Below are positions 54,067 through 62,401 of a stretch of 64,000 nt of DNA, piece after piece. The notes under the pieces were generated by a model, which did not search any database, was not told the origin of the DNA, and saw only the letters and a list, made by a program, of their open reading frames with translations. The number at the start of each line of letters is the position of its first letter. Positions within the stretch are counted from its first letter, which is position 1. Source of the DNA: Litorilituus sediminis (GTDB taxonomy: Bacteria > Pseudomonadota > Gammaproteobacteria > Enterobacterales > Alteromonadaceae); assembly GCF_004295665.1 (NCBI RefSeq), contig NZ_CP034759.1:124001-188000 (forward strand), read 5' to 3'. Made by a program: the position numbers and the translations under genes.

Positions 54067-55239
54067 ATGAAAAATATTAACTTAAGTTTAGCCGTATTAA
54101 TGGTACTGCTTTGTGTTGCGCCACCTATTAATGCTGTGGAATCGACCGACGAGCAAGAATTAGCTGAGCTGAAAAAGCAACTGATGCTATTAACTAAAAA
54201 AGTTGAGCAGTTGGAACAAAAAAACAGGGAAAAAAGCAAGCAAAAAAACAATGCACAGCAACAACAAAGTGAGCAAGTTAACCATAACATTCAACCAGCT
54301 GCTAAAGATGAACAAAAGCAAGAAAAAAATGATGTTAGGCTTTATGCAACGTTAAGGCCCACTTACGGTTACATTGAAGAATCAGGAGAGAGCTTTTGGG
54401 ATGTTAGAGATGCTTTGTCGCATGCTGGTTTTAAAGCTAATCAACATTTTTTCGATAACTGGAGTGCGGAGTTACATGGAGAGTGGAGTATTGATTTAGC
54501 AAACAATGCTGACTTTGGTAAAGCACGTCAAGTATATGTAGCGGTTAATAGTCCAGCTGGCAGGCTAGGAATAGGGAAGCAACGCCCGACACAATATCTA
54601 TTTATTGCTGAATATGTTGATATTTTTAATCACAGTAATAGTCCGTTTGCTTATGATTCTGAAAGTGTATTTTTTGTTAATAACTTATTGAGTTACTCAC
54701 TAAAGACTGGTGATATTACTTGGATGGCTGTTTCACAATTTGATGGCAGCAAAGGGGATAGCGGTAGCGATTTGTTGAACTTAGGCGCTAGCTTTGATCG
54801 TGGTGGCTTTCATGCAGGGGCTACCTACTTAATTGAAGATAATATTGTTGAAGAGCTTGTGCAGGGTGAAGATGAAGTATGGGCAGTCTCTTTAGCTTAT
54901 GATATTACTGATGATTTTTATCTTGCAACAAGTTATCAAGATCGTACATACAAACACAACAATGCTATGGAGCGCTCCGGTCATACTTTAGATATAGCTG
55001 CCGCCTATCAACTTTCTGAACTGTTTAAAATAAAGCTAGGCTATTTTGATTTTGATGATGGTATTTCTTCAGTGAGCAGCGGAAAGTTCAACGGTGTTAA
55101 TACAACCTTAGAGTGGTTACCAGCTGATAATTTACGTTTTCATTTAGAATATCTTCATAGGGATTTCGATTATTTAGCCGACTTTTCTTCGTGGACATTA
55201 GGGTTTCGCTATGATTTTTCTCACACGTGGCAGTATTAA
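54067..55239 (+). CDS. Outer-membrane porin-like protein with N-terminal coiled coil
   Basis: This 390-residue protein has a signal peptide (about 1–23, ending INA-VES). A charged coiled coil (about 24–75; LAELKKQLMLLTKKVEQLEQK) precedes a beta-barrel that ends in an aromatic-rich strand (FRYDFSHTWQY). This layout occurs in OprP/DcaP-type and related porins, where the coil forms a periplasmic trimer stalk. Barrel strands such as RLYATLRPTYGYIEES and GRLGIGKQRPTQYLF agree. The ATG has little ribosome-site signal. Confidence 0.78.
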   Translation: MKNINLSLAVLMVLLCVAPPINAVESTDEQELAELKKQLMLLTKKVEQLEQKNREKSKQKNNAQQQQSEQVNHNIQPAAKDEQKQEKNDVRLYATLRPTYGYIEESGESFWDVRDALSHAGFKANQHFFDNWSAELHGEWSIDLANNADFGKARQVYVAVNSPAGRLGIGKQRPTQYLFIAEYVDIFNHSNSPFAYDSESVFFVNNLLSYSLKTGDITWMAVSQFDGSKGDSGSDLLNLGASFDRGGFHAGATYLIEDNIVEELVQGEDEVWAVSLAYDITDDFYLATSYQDRTYKHNNAMERSGHTLDIAAAYQLSELFKIKLGYFDFDDGISSVSSGKFNGVNTTLEWLPADNLRFHLEYLHRDFDYLADFSSWTLGFRYDFSHTWQY

Positions 55240-55266
55240 GCTTTGTTAACGTTGTTCGTTCAAGGG

Positions 55267-56085
55267 ATGTCTTTACTTGGAAAACATCTGTGTAAGTATT
55301 ACTTTTATAGTTTGCTCTTCGGAGTATCTTTTTTCGTTCAAGCAAGCGAGCCTATTAAGGTGACAATTGTTGCTGATGATTCATACCCTCCTTATAGCTA
55401 TCTTGAAAACGAGGAGATTAAGGGGATTTATGTCGACATAATTAAGGCCGCAGCTAAGCGAATAGCAAAGTATTATCAAATAGAAATTATCACAATGCCT
55501 TGGAAAAGAGGGTTAGTATCACTAGAAAATTCTGAGCACTTTGCCATTATTCCTCCATATAAGCGTAAAGCAAAACGACCTTATATTTGGCCATATTCAA
55601 CCGCTTTATTTTTGGAGACGGTTGTAGCATTTTGTCATAAAGATGTTTCATTAGAAGATGCTATTAATTCAAAAGGCAGTCAACAAGTTATACAAGTAGG
55701 GATGAATGCTGGTTTTTTGATCCTTAATAAAGAATTAAAAACCGCTCAAGCACAAGGCCTTATAAGAATATGGGAGAATAAAAATACTTCAGCAAACATT
55801 ATGAAGCTTATTTTTCGACGTATTGATTGTTATATAAACGACCGAGTGTCTACGCTTTGGCAATTAACAGAGTTGCAAAAGCAACATGCGGAAGTCGATT
55901 TTAGCAATATTCAGGAAACGTATTTAGTTATGGAACAAACAGCTCATATAGGATATGTAAGGGAAGGAATAGCAAAGTACCCCTATAAAGCTGATTTTAT
56001 AAAAAAAATGGATGACGCCTTATTAGAAATTCAAAAAATAGGTATTTCGAATAATATTATTAATAAGTACCTATCTCATCATTAG
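55267..56085 (+). CDS. Periplasmic solute-binding protein (SBP_bac_3-like)
   Basis: This 272-residue exported protein has a signal peptide (about 1–27, ending VQA-SEP). A two-lobe binding fold follows: VTIVADDSYPPYSYLENEEIKGIYVDI is typical of polar amino-acid-binding proteins, with WKRG and VGMNAGF later. No ABC permease or ATPase gene is adjacent, so it may serve chemotaxis or be an orphan. It is 27 bp after the porin gene and probably cotranscribed with it. Confidence 0.8.
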   Translation: MSLLGKHLCKYYFYSLLFGVSFFVQASEPIKVTIVADDSYPPYSYLENEEIKGIYVDIIKAAAKRIAKYYQIEIITMPWKRGLVSLENSEHFAIIPPYKRKAKRPYIWPYSTALFLETVVAFCHKDVSLEDAINSKGSQQVIQVGMNAGFLILNKELKTAQAQGLIRIWENKNTSANIMKLIFRRIDCYINDRVSTLWQLTELQKQHAEVDFSNIQETYLVMEQTAHIGYVREGIAKYPYKADFIKKMDDALLEIQKIGISNNIINKYLSHH

Positions 56086-56101
56086 CTCCTTTTATAAGAT
56101 A

Positions 56102-56131
56102 TTGACAAAATTAAAATGAACTGAGCATAAT
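56102..56131 (+). promoter_or_regulatory. Promoter-like boxes before tnaC
   Basis: TTGACA and CATAAT are separated by 18 bp. Transcription from here would start close to the tnaC ATG at 56138, leaving almost no untranslated leader, so either tnaC is read from a near-leaderless RNA or the true promoter lies elsewhere. No clear CRP site was identified. Confidence 0.45.
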
Positions 56132-56137
56132 TAAGTC

Positions 56138-56224
56138 ATGCTTAGTGTTCACTCAATAACCAACTCTTCACTTAAATGGTATAACCTAGACTTTAGGTTA
56201 GCTCAGTCCCTTTTTCGTTATTAA
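56138..56224 (+). CDS. tnaC: Tryptophanase leader peptide TnaC
   Basis: A 28-codon frame ends 89 bp before tnaA and encodes the residues LKWYNLDFRLAQSLFRY at its C-terminus. The core KW-(F/Y)-N-(I/L)-D matches the invariant TnaC motif, with the key Trp at 14 and Asp at 18. The stretch after Trp is 14 residues, as I recall for Proteus vulgaris TnaC; the Pro before the stop in E. coli is absent. In known systems, free tryptophan stalls the ribosome at the tnaC stop and prevents Rho termination before tnaA. The stop here is TAA, and the ribosome site is weak. Confidence 0.75.
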   Translation: MLSVHSITNSSLKWYNLDFRLAQSLFRY

Positions 56225-56313
56225 TTTATTTTCTATTTATTCACTCTTAATTAATTTCCAATACCTTAAGTATCGGGAATTTTCCTATTACATTAATAGA
56301 AACATGAGTATAT
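56225..56313 (+). promoter_or_regulatory. tnaC–tnaA spacer, possible Rho-utilisation region
   Basis: This 89-bp spacer is rich in C and T and poor in G, especially 56225–56275, and has no intrinsic terminator. That is what a Rho loading region after tnaC would look like. It is shorter than the E. coli spacer. The role is inferred. Confidence 0.4.
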
Positions 56314-57711
56314 ATGATGAAAAGAATTCCAGAGCCATTTCGCATTAAAATGGTAGAGCCAATTAAAATGACGACAGAGCAAGAGCGTAAAGATGCTTTA
56401 GCGGCTGCAGGTAACAACCCATTCTTACTAAAAAGCGAAGACGTTTATATTGACTTGTTAACAGACTCAGGAACAGGTGCCATGAGTGCCAACCAGTGGG
56501 CGGCGCTTATGATAGGTGATGAAGCGTATGCGGGTAGTAGAAGTTTTGAAAAGTTAAAAGCCTCAGTGCAGACTTTGTTTCGTTGGCAGCATGTTATACC
56601 TGTGCATCAAGGGCGCGGTGCTGAGCAAATACTGTTTCCTAATTTAGTTAAACATAAGGGCAGTGCTAAACCTGTTTTTATATCGAATTATCACTTTGAT
56701 ACTACGGCGGCACATGTAGAGTTAAGTGGTGCTAAGCCCATTAATGTATTAACACCCGAAGCGTTAAATACCTCAAGTTGGTTTGATTTTAAGGGCAATT
56801 TCGACCTTGAAGCACTACAAAAAACAATTGCTGAGCACGGCGCTGAAAATGTTGTCGCCATTATTATCACCATTACCTGTAATTCGTCGGGCGGTCAGCC
56901 TGTATCTATGGCTAATATGCGTGAAGTGGCAAGAATTGCTAAAGAAAATAATATCATCGTGGTGATTGATTCTGCTCGATTTGCCGAAAATGCTTACTTT
57001 ATTAAGCAGCGTGAGGCAGGTTTTGCTCAAGAGCCTATTGGCGACATTATCCGCGCTATGTTTGATTGCGGTGATATTTTTACTATGTCAGCTAAAAAAG
57101 ACCCTATGGTGAATATGGGCGGGTTGTGCTGTTTTAAAAATGATGATTATCTAGCGCTTTTTCGGGCTGTACAAGTAAGCTGTGTACCTATGGAAGGTTT
57201 TATTACCTACGGTGGTTTAAATGGTCGGGATATGGAAGCGTTAAGTGTCGGCCTATGGGAATGTGCAGATGAAGACTTTTTAGAATATAGAATAGGGCAA
57301 GTGGCCTATTTAGGAGAATTATTAAGGGAGGGCGGTATTCCTATTCAATATCCAACGGGTGGTCATGCGGTATTTGTTGATGCGGGTAAGTTATTACCGC
57401 ATATTCCGTCGGAGCAATTTCCAGCACATGCCTTAGCAAATCGTATTTATATTGAAGGTGGTATTCGTGGTGTTGAAATTGGCTCATTATTATTAGGACG
57501 AGATCCTGAAACGGGAGAGCAAAAACACTCACCATTAGAGCTGTTGCGATTAACCATTCCAAGACGCGTTTATACTAATGACCATATGAAATACATCGCT
57601 GATTGTTTAATAGCAATAAAAGCAGATAGCAAAAATATTAAAGGTTTAACGTTTGAGTATGAGCCGCCAGTACTAAGGCATTTTACCGCAAGGTTAAAAG
57701 AGATAGATTAG
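56314..57711 (+). CDS. tnaA: Tryptophanase
   Basis: TnaA splits tryptophan into indole, pyruvate and ammonia. The 465-residue pyridoxal-phosphate enzyme has [36 protein letters not shown] and the cofactor lysine at about 262 (MSAKKDPMV). It could be confused with tyrosine phenol-lyase. However, [20 protein letters not shown] follows the tryptophanase pattern, not the VRSMERG pattern with the catalytic Arg of tyrosine phenol-lyase. The TnaC leader upstream agrees. No tnaB permease follows; the tRNA-Val element is inserted directly downstream. Confidence 0.93.
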   Translation: MMKRIPEPFRIKMVEPIKMTTEQERKDALAAAGNNPFLLKSEDVYIDLLTDSGTGAMSANQWAALMIGDEAYAGSRSFEKLKASVQTLFRWQHVIPVHQGRGAEQILFPNLVKHKGSAKPVFISNYHFDTTAAHVELSGAKPINVLTPEALNTSSWFDFKGNFDLEALQKTIAEHGAENVVAIIITITCNSSGGQPVSMANMREVARIAKENNIIVVIDSARFAENAYFIKQREAGFAQEPIGDIIRAMFDCGDIFTMSAKKDPMVNMGGLCCFKNDDYLALFRAVQVSCVPMEGFITYGGLNGRDMEALSVGLWECADEDFLEYRIGQVAYLGELLREGGIPIQYPTGGHAVFVDAGKLLPHIPSEQFPAHALANRIYIEGGIRGVEIGSLLLGRDPETGEQKHSPLELLRLTIPRRVYTNDHMKYIADCLIAIKADSKNIKGLTFEYEPPVLRHFTARLKEID

Positions 57712-57714
57712 AAG

Positions 57715-57760
57715 GTGGTACGTCCGAGTGAATTTGAATCACCGACCTCTACCATGTCAA
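57715..57760 (-). repeat. attL, 46-bp direct repeat (3' half of tRNA-Val)
   Basis: Its 46 bases are identical to 63923–63968 in the same orientation. It starts four bases after the tnaA stop and contains the T arm, acceptor 3' strand and CCA of tRNA-Val. The D arm and 5' acceptor strand are missing, so this is a displaced tRNA fragment and not a gene. Confidence 0.92.
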
Positions 57761-57827
57761 TTCAGAAATAAAAATAAACACTTAAATATCTTGGGCTTAT
57801 AGTCTCTGTGAAAGTATAGGAGCTATA

Positions 57828-58799
57828 ATGGCAAGCGTAAGGGTATTAAAATCAGGCTCAATTAATGTTCAGGTTCGTCTATCTGGACAAAAGCCAATAA
57901 GTAAAACCTTTCCAAAGAATACTAGTCAATCAGTTATTGATGACTGGATAGAATCTAAAGAATTTATCAGGTTAAACGAGAGCAAGTACAACCAGCTTAC
58001 ATTATCAGGTTTAATTGATGAATATATAGAACGTGTTATGACAGGACGCAGTGGTGAGGTAGCAGCGAGAGACAGAGCCAAGCAACTACTTAAGTATTAT
58101 AAAAACACTATCCCTCAAAGTGCGGCAGAGGTAAACGGGTATAAATGGTACAGGCTTGACTTAGGAAGAGCTAACTCAACTGTTCGGGGAGAAATCGAGT
58201 TGCTAGGTAGAGTGTTGAGGTTTGCAATTAAAGAGCTTTCCCTAAATATAATCGATGCGACAGAAGGGGTGAGTAAACCACCACCAAGTAAAGGTCGGGA
58301 TAGTATTGTTAATGAAAAGCAAATGTTAAAGATAGCTAATGCTATGCCCACTGGTAAAGGTGAGCTTGTTAAGGTTTATTTTTATACTGCTATGAGGCGG
58401 TCTGAGTTAGTGAAAATAGAATTATCTGACGTTGATTTGAAAAATAGAACCGTTTTATTAAGAGAAACTAAAAACGGAGAGGATAGGCTATGCCCTTTAT
58501 CTAGTCAGGCGTTAGATATAATCACTGCACGTTACAACTATTGTAAAGCTAAAGGTCAACAGCGTTTATATCCTTATAAAAAAGAATCTATTACACAGGC
58601 ATTTAAGCGGACAATCCGAAAGTTAAATATGGATGAATCCCTTGTTCTACATTCATTAAGGCATAGTGCAGCCACTCGCTATGCAGAGTTAGGTTTAACT
58701 ACATTGCAGCTTTCAGCTGTGACAGGTCACAAGTCTTTAAGTCAGTTAGCTAGGTATACACATTTAAATGCTAAGAGCGTTGTAGACTTATTGGGATAA
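57828..58799 (+). CDS. Tyrosine recombinase (integrase)
   Basis: This 323-residue phage-type integrase has an N-terminal arm/core-binding part (about 1–150) and a catalytic domain with R190 (MRRSEL), K215 (ETKNG), H275-x-x-R278 (LHSLRHSAATR), H301 (GHKS) and nucleophile Y310 (LARYTH), all present. AGGAG precedes the ATG. It lies 67 bp from attL and points into the element, as usual for tRNA-targeting integrases. It presumably catalyses exchange at the 46-bp repeats. Confidence 0.95.
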   Translation: MASVRVLKSGSINVQVRLSGQKPISKTFPKNTSQSVIDDWIESKEFIRLNESKYNQLTLSGLIDEYIERVMTGRSGEVAARDRAKQLLKYYKNTIPQSAAEVNGYKWYRLDLGRANSTVRGEIELLGRVLRFAIKELSLNIIDATEGVSKPPPSKGRDSIVNEKQMLKIANAMPTGKGELVKVYFYTAMRRSELVKIELSDVDLKNRTVLLRETKNGEDRLCPLSSQALDIITARYNYCKAKGQQRLYPYKKESITQAFKRTIRKLNMDESLVLHSLRHSAATRYAELGLTTLQLSAVTGHKSLSQLARYTHLNAKSVVDLLG

Positions 58800-58806
58800 A
58801 GCATTT

Positions 58807-58833
58807 CACTACTTGACTATACGTTGAGTAGTG
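58807..58833 (+). terminator. Probable integrase terminator
   Basis: CACTACT and AGTAGTG form a 7-bp stem around a 13-base loop, followed by ATTTTGTTATT, 7 bp after the integrase stop. The stem is moderate. Confidence 0.5.
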
Positions 58834-58969
58834 ATTTTGTTATTCATAGAAATTTAAGTTAGATATGTAACTTAATTTTAAATAGGATAAACACACTATT
58901 AAGTTATACATTATTTTGTTAGCCTGAGCTTTTCAAGTTGAAGAAAAATTTAGTGCTAAAGGAATGCGC

Positions 58970-59554
58970 ATGAAATTCATCCCCTTAATATTTGGTCTAT
59001 TGTTAGTAGCCTGTACAACACAAATATCATCTTTGAAGCAAGATGGAGTTACTCAAATATACAAATTAGGTGAACAGGAGATGTTCCGAATTGTGTATGG
59101 CGTGATGAATAGTACAGGAAAAGACTTGGTTGTGAACGAGGTTCAGGGCGTGGAGCGAGGATACGAGGTGATTAACACTTTCGGCCCCGACTATCTTAAA
59201 ACGACTGTACGAATTATTCCAGCAGAGGGGGTGGACATCGATGGTAACGTAATCAAAGGATATTACTATTCCATTGTTGAGCGAGGAAATAACCCATTAT
59301 TGAGTACAAATATTATTGAAAATATTAAGGTGGAACTTGATAAAACAAACAGTCTTACAACCTTATTCGATTTTCGTAAAGGTGTTTATGAGTTTGACCG
59401 AGATGGTACGAGATTAAATAAGGCGCCTAGCACTCGCCAATCTAACCAAAATATTGAATCTAGACTTCAAAAGATTTCAGAGCTATATAAGGACGGAATA
59501 ATTACTCAGTCAGAGTACAAAGAAAAAAGAAAAGAAATTTTAAGCGAACTATAG
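58970..59554 (+). CDS. Lipoprotein with C-terminal SHOCT-like motif
   Basis: This 194-residue protein has a lipoprotein signal ending LVAC (Cys about 15), so it is membrane-anchored. The middle is an unrecognised mixed domain with YVVER-like strands (KGYYYSIVERGNNPL). The last 32 residues (LQKISELYKDGIITQSEYKEKRKEIL) match the short SHOCT helix-turn motif found at the ends of many membrane and secreted proteins. The ATG at 58970, with AAAGGA six bases upstream, is preferred to 58964. A cell-surface cargo protein is unusual in so small an element. Confidence 0.72.
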   Translation: MKFIPLIFGLLLVACTTQISSLKQDGVTQIYKLGEQEMFRIVYGVMNSTGKDLVVNEVQGVERGYEVINTFGPDYLKTTVRIIPAEGVDIDGNVIKGYYYSIVERGNNPLLSTNIIENIKVELDKTNSLTTLFDFRKGVYEFDRDGTRLNKAPSTRQSNQNIESRLQKISELYKDGIITQSEYKEKRKEILSEL

Positions 59555-59839
59555 TTTTTCTATAAAACTTTGCACTGAATGAGCTTGATTTTTGTTAGAG
59601 ATATATAAGGGGTATTGCATATAGAGTAGTGACCCCCATCCCCCCCTCTGTACCCCTTAGAATTGTTACCCAATTAACACTTGCCTTTTATTTTCTAAAT
59701 TTTATGTCAGATATCCCAGCCTTAACCTTGCCTAAAATCTCCCCTGATAAATAGAGTGTGTAACAGTCACAACGAACGTTGACATTGGATATGTTGTTGT
59801 GGTTTGATACTTATAGCCAGTAATTCAGTGGGAAGTCTT
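59555..59839. other. Non-coding gap with cytosine runs
   Basis: I see no gene in these 285 bp. At 59632–59656 there are runs of 5, 7 and 4 cytosines, so the minus strand has matching G-runs that could form a quadruplex. This is striking in such AT-rich DNA. Confidence 0.5.
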
Positions 59840-60505
59840 ATGATTAAATATGTTCTTTATTATCGCGTTAGTACAGGCAAGCAAGCTAAGTCAGGGCTTG
59901 GTTTAGACGCTCAAAAGAGGGATACTGATTTATATCTGAGTAACTACAGTGGTCAGCCGTATGAGGTAATCGAAGTGTTTACCGATGTTATTTCGGGAAA
60001 GAATAGCGACAAGCCAGCATTGAGCGAAGCTATTAGATTAGCGTGTGATAGTGGTGCAGTGCTACTTGTTTCTAAATTGGATAGGCTTAGCCGTGATGTA
60101 GGCCAAATCGATAAGCTGATTAAGAATAAGAAACTAGACTTTAAAGTGGCTTGTATGCCAAATGCTGACAAGTTCCAATTACAATTATATGCTGTATTAG
60201 CGGAGCAGGAGCGAGACTTTATAAGTGAGCGAACTAAAGCTGCATTAAAAGAGGCTAAGGCTCGTGGTGTTAAGCTAGGTGGTTTGAGGGATAAAACCAA
60301 TGAACGCAATAAAGTTATTCAGCAACAAGCCAAAGACAGGGCCACTAGGCTGATTACTATTGTTGAGCCATTACGTCAGCAAGGTTTATCGCTACAGAGA
60401 ATAGCTGACGAATTGAATAAACTTGATTATAAAACCGCAAGAGGTGGCAAGTTCACAGCCATGCAAGTGAAGCGCACCGTGGAAAGATATAAATCACAAG
60501 TGTAG
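59840..60505 (+). CDS. Serine recombinase (resolvase/invertase family)
   Basis: This 221-residue protein has the resolvase catalytic domain (about 1–140). Nucleophile S11 lies in YYRVSTGKQ, with the motifs LLVSKLDRLSRD and FQLQLYAVLAEQERDFISERT. A C-terminal helix-turn-helix region (about 185–218, GLSLQRIADELNKLDYKTARGG) follows. The ATG at 59840 is chosen over an upstream TTG at 59804. It may resolve multimers of the excised circle or invert DNA. Candidate palindromic targets lie just downstream, at 60594–60632. Confidence 0.9.
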   Translation: MIKYVLYYRVSTGKQAKSGLGLDAQKRDTDLYLSNYSGQPYEVIEVFTDVISGKNSDKPALSEAIRLACDSGAVLLVSKLDRLSRDVGQIDKLIKNKKLDFKVACMPNADKFQLQLYAVLAEQERDFISERTKAALKEAKARGVKLGGLRDKTNERNKVIQQQAKDRATRLITIVEPLRQQGLSLQRIADELNKLDYKTARGGKFTAMQVKRTVERYKSQV

Positions 60506-61179
60506 AATTTACCTGTTTGTTTAATGTTTTTAAAATCAATGGTTTGTAAAATAAATGAAAGGGAGGTGTTAACTTTTACGCAAAAAATCGATATATACTA
60601 GTATAAGCGTTAGTATTTTTAACTAGCTAGTTTACTATTATGCGAGTGTAACGAGATAATATTGTAGCTTAGTAAGCAGTCTGGCAGTTTTAATAATTAA
60701 TAATATATAAGTTCTACTTAGCAGCAGTTGAGCAGTTATATAGTTGGTCGCTTGAAATATTACTTGTCTAAATAAAGGCCTGTAGTTTTGATGGGTGATA
60801 TCTGACGTTTATTTTCAATAAACAAAACATACTTAAGCGCAAAAATTAATAGAAAGTGTGTTCTTTTTTCTCTTTCTTTAATGCGTCAGGGGCGAAGCCC
60901 CGTCTATATAAAGGGTATTTATTTAAGTAAAGGATATTTCTTTCACCCAAGTTTCCCATGTATTTATGCACAAAAACACTTCTCAAACTTGGGTTTCGGC
61001 AACAGCAAGGGCTGTAGGGTGGTTTCACCTAGTTAGCTCTGTAAGTAAGTTAATCAACAGCTTCCCTTTTATACGCATAAAGAATCTAAGCTCCCCAGTA
61101 TTAATCAGTGACAGTTATCCAGGAAGGTTTGCGCTTACCTGTACCTAACTGTTGCCTAACTTAAACTTAAGAGGTGCTA
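60506..61179. other. Long structured non-coding region of the element, possible origin or RNA
   Basis: No convincing gene is seen in these 674 bp. There are two 12-bp palindromes (60594–60605 and 60621–60632), the hairpin GGGGC-GAA-GCCCC (60889–60901), and perfect 10-bp inverted arms ACCCAAGTTT/AAACTTGGGT (60945–60954 and 60985–60994). Small hairpins ACAGC/GCTGT and GGTG/CACC follow at about 61004–61030. The hairpins lack T-runs, so they are not ordinary terminators. A replication origin, a recombination site or a structured RNA are the options. Confidence 0.5.
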
Positions 61180-61386
61180 ATGAAAGTAGGTATTCATGGT
61201 TTTAATCGTGACAGGCTCAGGGCTATTTCACTTGAGCGTAACTTATCTCTAACTCAGGCGGCCAATTACATTATTGAAGATTGGTATGCGTCTATCAGAA
61301 CTACAGAGCAGCAATTAAAAGACTTGAATGTATTGATAGGATTTAAATCTGGAGATGCATTTGATAATACCACTGACGGTATGTAA
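61180..61386 (+). CDS. Small ribbon-helix-helix-like protein 1
   Basis: This 68-residue protein starts MKVGIHGFNRDRLRAISLER, followed by NLSLTQAANYIIEDWY: a short strand and two helices, as in CopG/Arc-type ribbon-helix-helix DNA-binding proteins. The assignment is by pattern only. AGAGG precedes the ATG. It resembles the next gene in layout, suggesting a duplicated regulator pair at the head of the accessory operon. Confidence 0.6.
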   Translation: MKVGIHGFNRDRLRAISLERNLSLTQAANYIIEDWYASIRTTEQQLKDLNVLIGFKSGDAFDNTTDGM

Positions 61387-61402
61387 CAACTTAGGAGTAA
61401 CA

Positions 61403-61561
61403 ATGAGAATAAGCCTACCAGCTAAGCCTAGAGAGCATGTGTTAAGAGTGGCTAAAGCAAAGAGTATTTCAGCTACGCAAGCTGTAATTTGGATGATAAC
61501 GCAATACTGTAATTCCCAACTTAAAGAGGAACTGAATGACGAAAAGAAATCAACAACATAA
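61403..61561 (+). CDS. Small ribbon-helix-helix-like protein 2
   Basis: This 52-residue protein, MRISLPAKPREHVLRVAKAK, continues SISATQAVIWMITQYC. The strand-helix-helix pattern and the S-x-TQA step match protein 1 (SLTQAANYII). TAGGAG lies six bases before the ATG. It overlaps the next gene by 26 bp in another frame, suggesting translational coupling. A DNA-binding role is inferred. Confidence 0.6.
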   Translation: MRISLPAKPREHVLRVAKAKSISATQAVIWMITQYCNSQLKEELNDEKKSTT

Positions 61562-62180
61562 ATACCTTAACCCCACAAACCTAAGTAGCCCAATATACTG
61601 TCCATCTGTGTCAAGTCTAGCGATGCAAGAGCTTGATGGTAATGACTTTAAGTATTGGTGCTTGCTAAGGTCAGACTATTGTAGCTTTGCATCCCAAGCC
61701 CAGAAGAGGCATGAGGTTGGTTATCCATTTGACAATACACTTGAATGTTATAGCAAGACGAATGGAGTATTAGCTGAAATGTTTGGTCTGAAGAGTGAAC
61801 AGGCTGTAATAGATTTAACTAATCGGCTATGCAAGAAAGGCTGGGCTGCAAGAATACCATTTAGATATAGTGATAGTGGTAAGCTAGGCCGTAACCTTGT
61901 GATATTAGATAAAGGGCTAGCTGATTATCAACAATTTATACGGGCAATAAAATTAAAGCTCGAAGCTAAGGTGGATAAATCTAGAGCACCTAATGGTGGA
62001 AATGCTAATAAGTACCTTCAACAGCTACTTCCATTTGTTGATGATGCGAATCTAACTACCAGCGCCATGCGAGTGAAAGCTGATAACATATTGGACAATA
62101 AACTTACTTCAGCTCACAAGATTCAAGAGTTGCCAGGTCATCAAGAAGATTATGAGCAAGACCTAGACAACCCTTGGTAA
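61536..62180 (+). CDS. Unknown protein with a possible winged-helix region
   Basis: This 214-residue protein has no signal peptide. A central part (about 75–130; LAEMFGLKSEQAVIDLTNRL, GWAARIPFRY, GRNLVILDKG) has the helix-helix-wing pattern seen in phage replication-initiation proteins and plasmid Rep winged helices. The C-terminal third is acidic and probably flexible. I do not recognise the family. It overlaps RHH protein 2. A role in starting replication of the excised element is only a suggestion. Confidence 0.55.
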   Translation: MTKRNQQHKYLNPTNLSSPIYCPSVSSLAMQELDGNDFKYWCLLRSDYCSFASQAQKRHEVGYPFDNTLECYSKTNGVLAEMFGLKSEQAVIDLTNRLCKKGWAARIPFRYSDSGKLGRNLVILDKGLADYQQFIRAIKLKLEAKVDKSRAPNGGNANKYLQQLLPFVDDANLTTSAMRVKADNILDNKLTSAHKIQELPGHQEDYEQDLDNPW

Positions 62181-62401
62181 AGTGAGGTTATCAGAAGCGT
62201 TTTAAGGAGGCTGTTACTTTAAAAGGTGATTGTTTATCTTAAATAATAACGTGCCTTAAATGACCTCTGAGGCGCTCTAACGACTATATATAACCCCTAC
62301 CTAAAATAGACTCATCTTACTGAGAAACAACATCAATGAATAGTGCATAACTACCTACGCTGTAGCGCTTTAGTGCGCTCTAAATTTAACAAAGGAAATG
62401 A

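Noticed and set aside
56314..57711. Tyrosine phenol-lyase as the identity of this enzyme
   Set aside because: The family is close, but the [16 protein letters not shown] and GIRGVEIGS blocks and the TnaC leader upstream fit tryptophanase.
57715..57760. Second tRNA-Val gene next to tnaA
   Set aside because: Only the 3' half is present, identical to the right-hand repeat; it is attL, not a tRNA gene.
60846..61148. Two opposing 60-codon frames in the element's non-coding region
   Set aside because: Neither has a ribosome site or recognisable sequence, and both cross the hairpins; the structured DNA is the better explanation.
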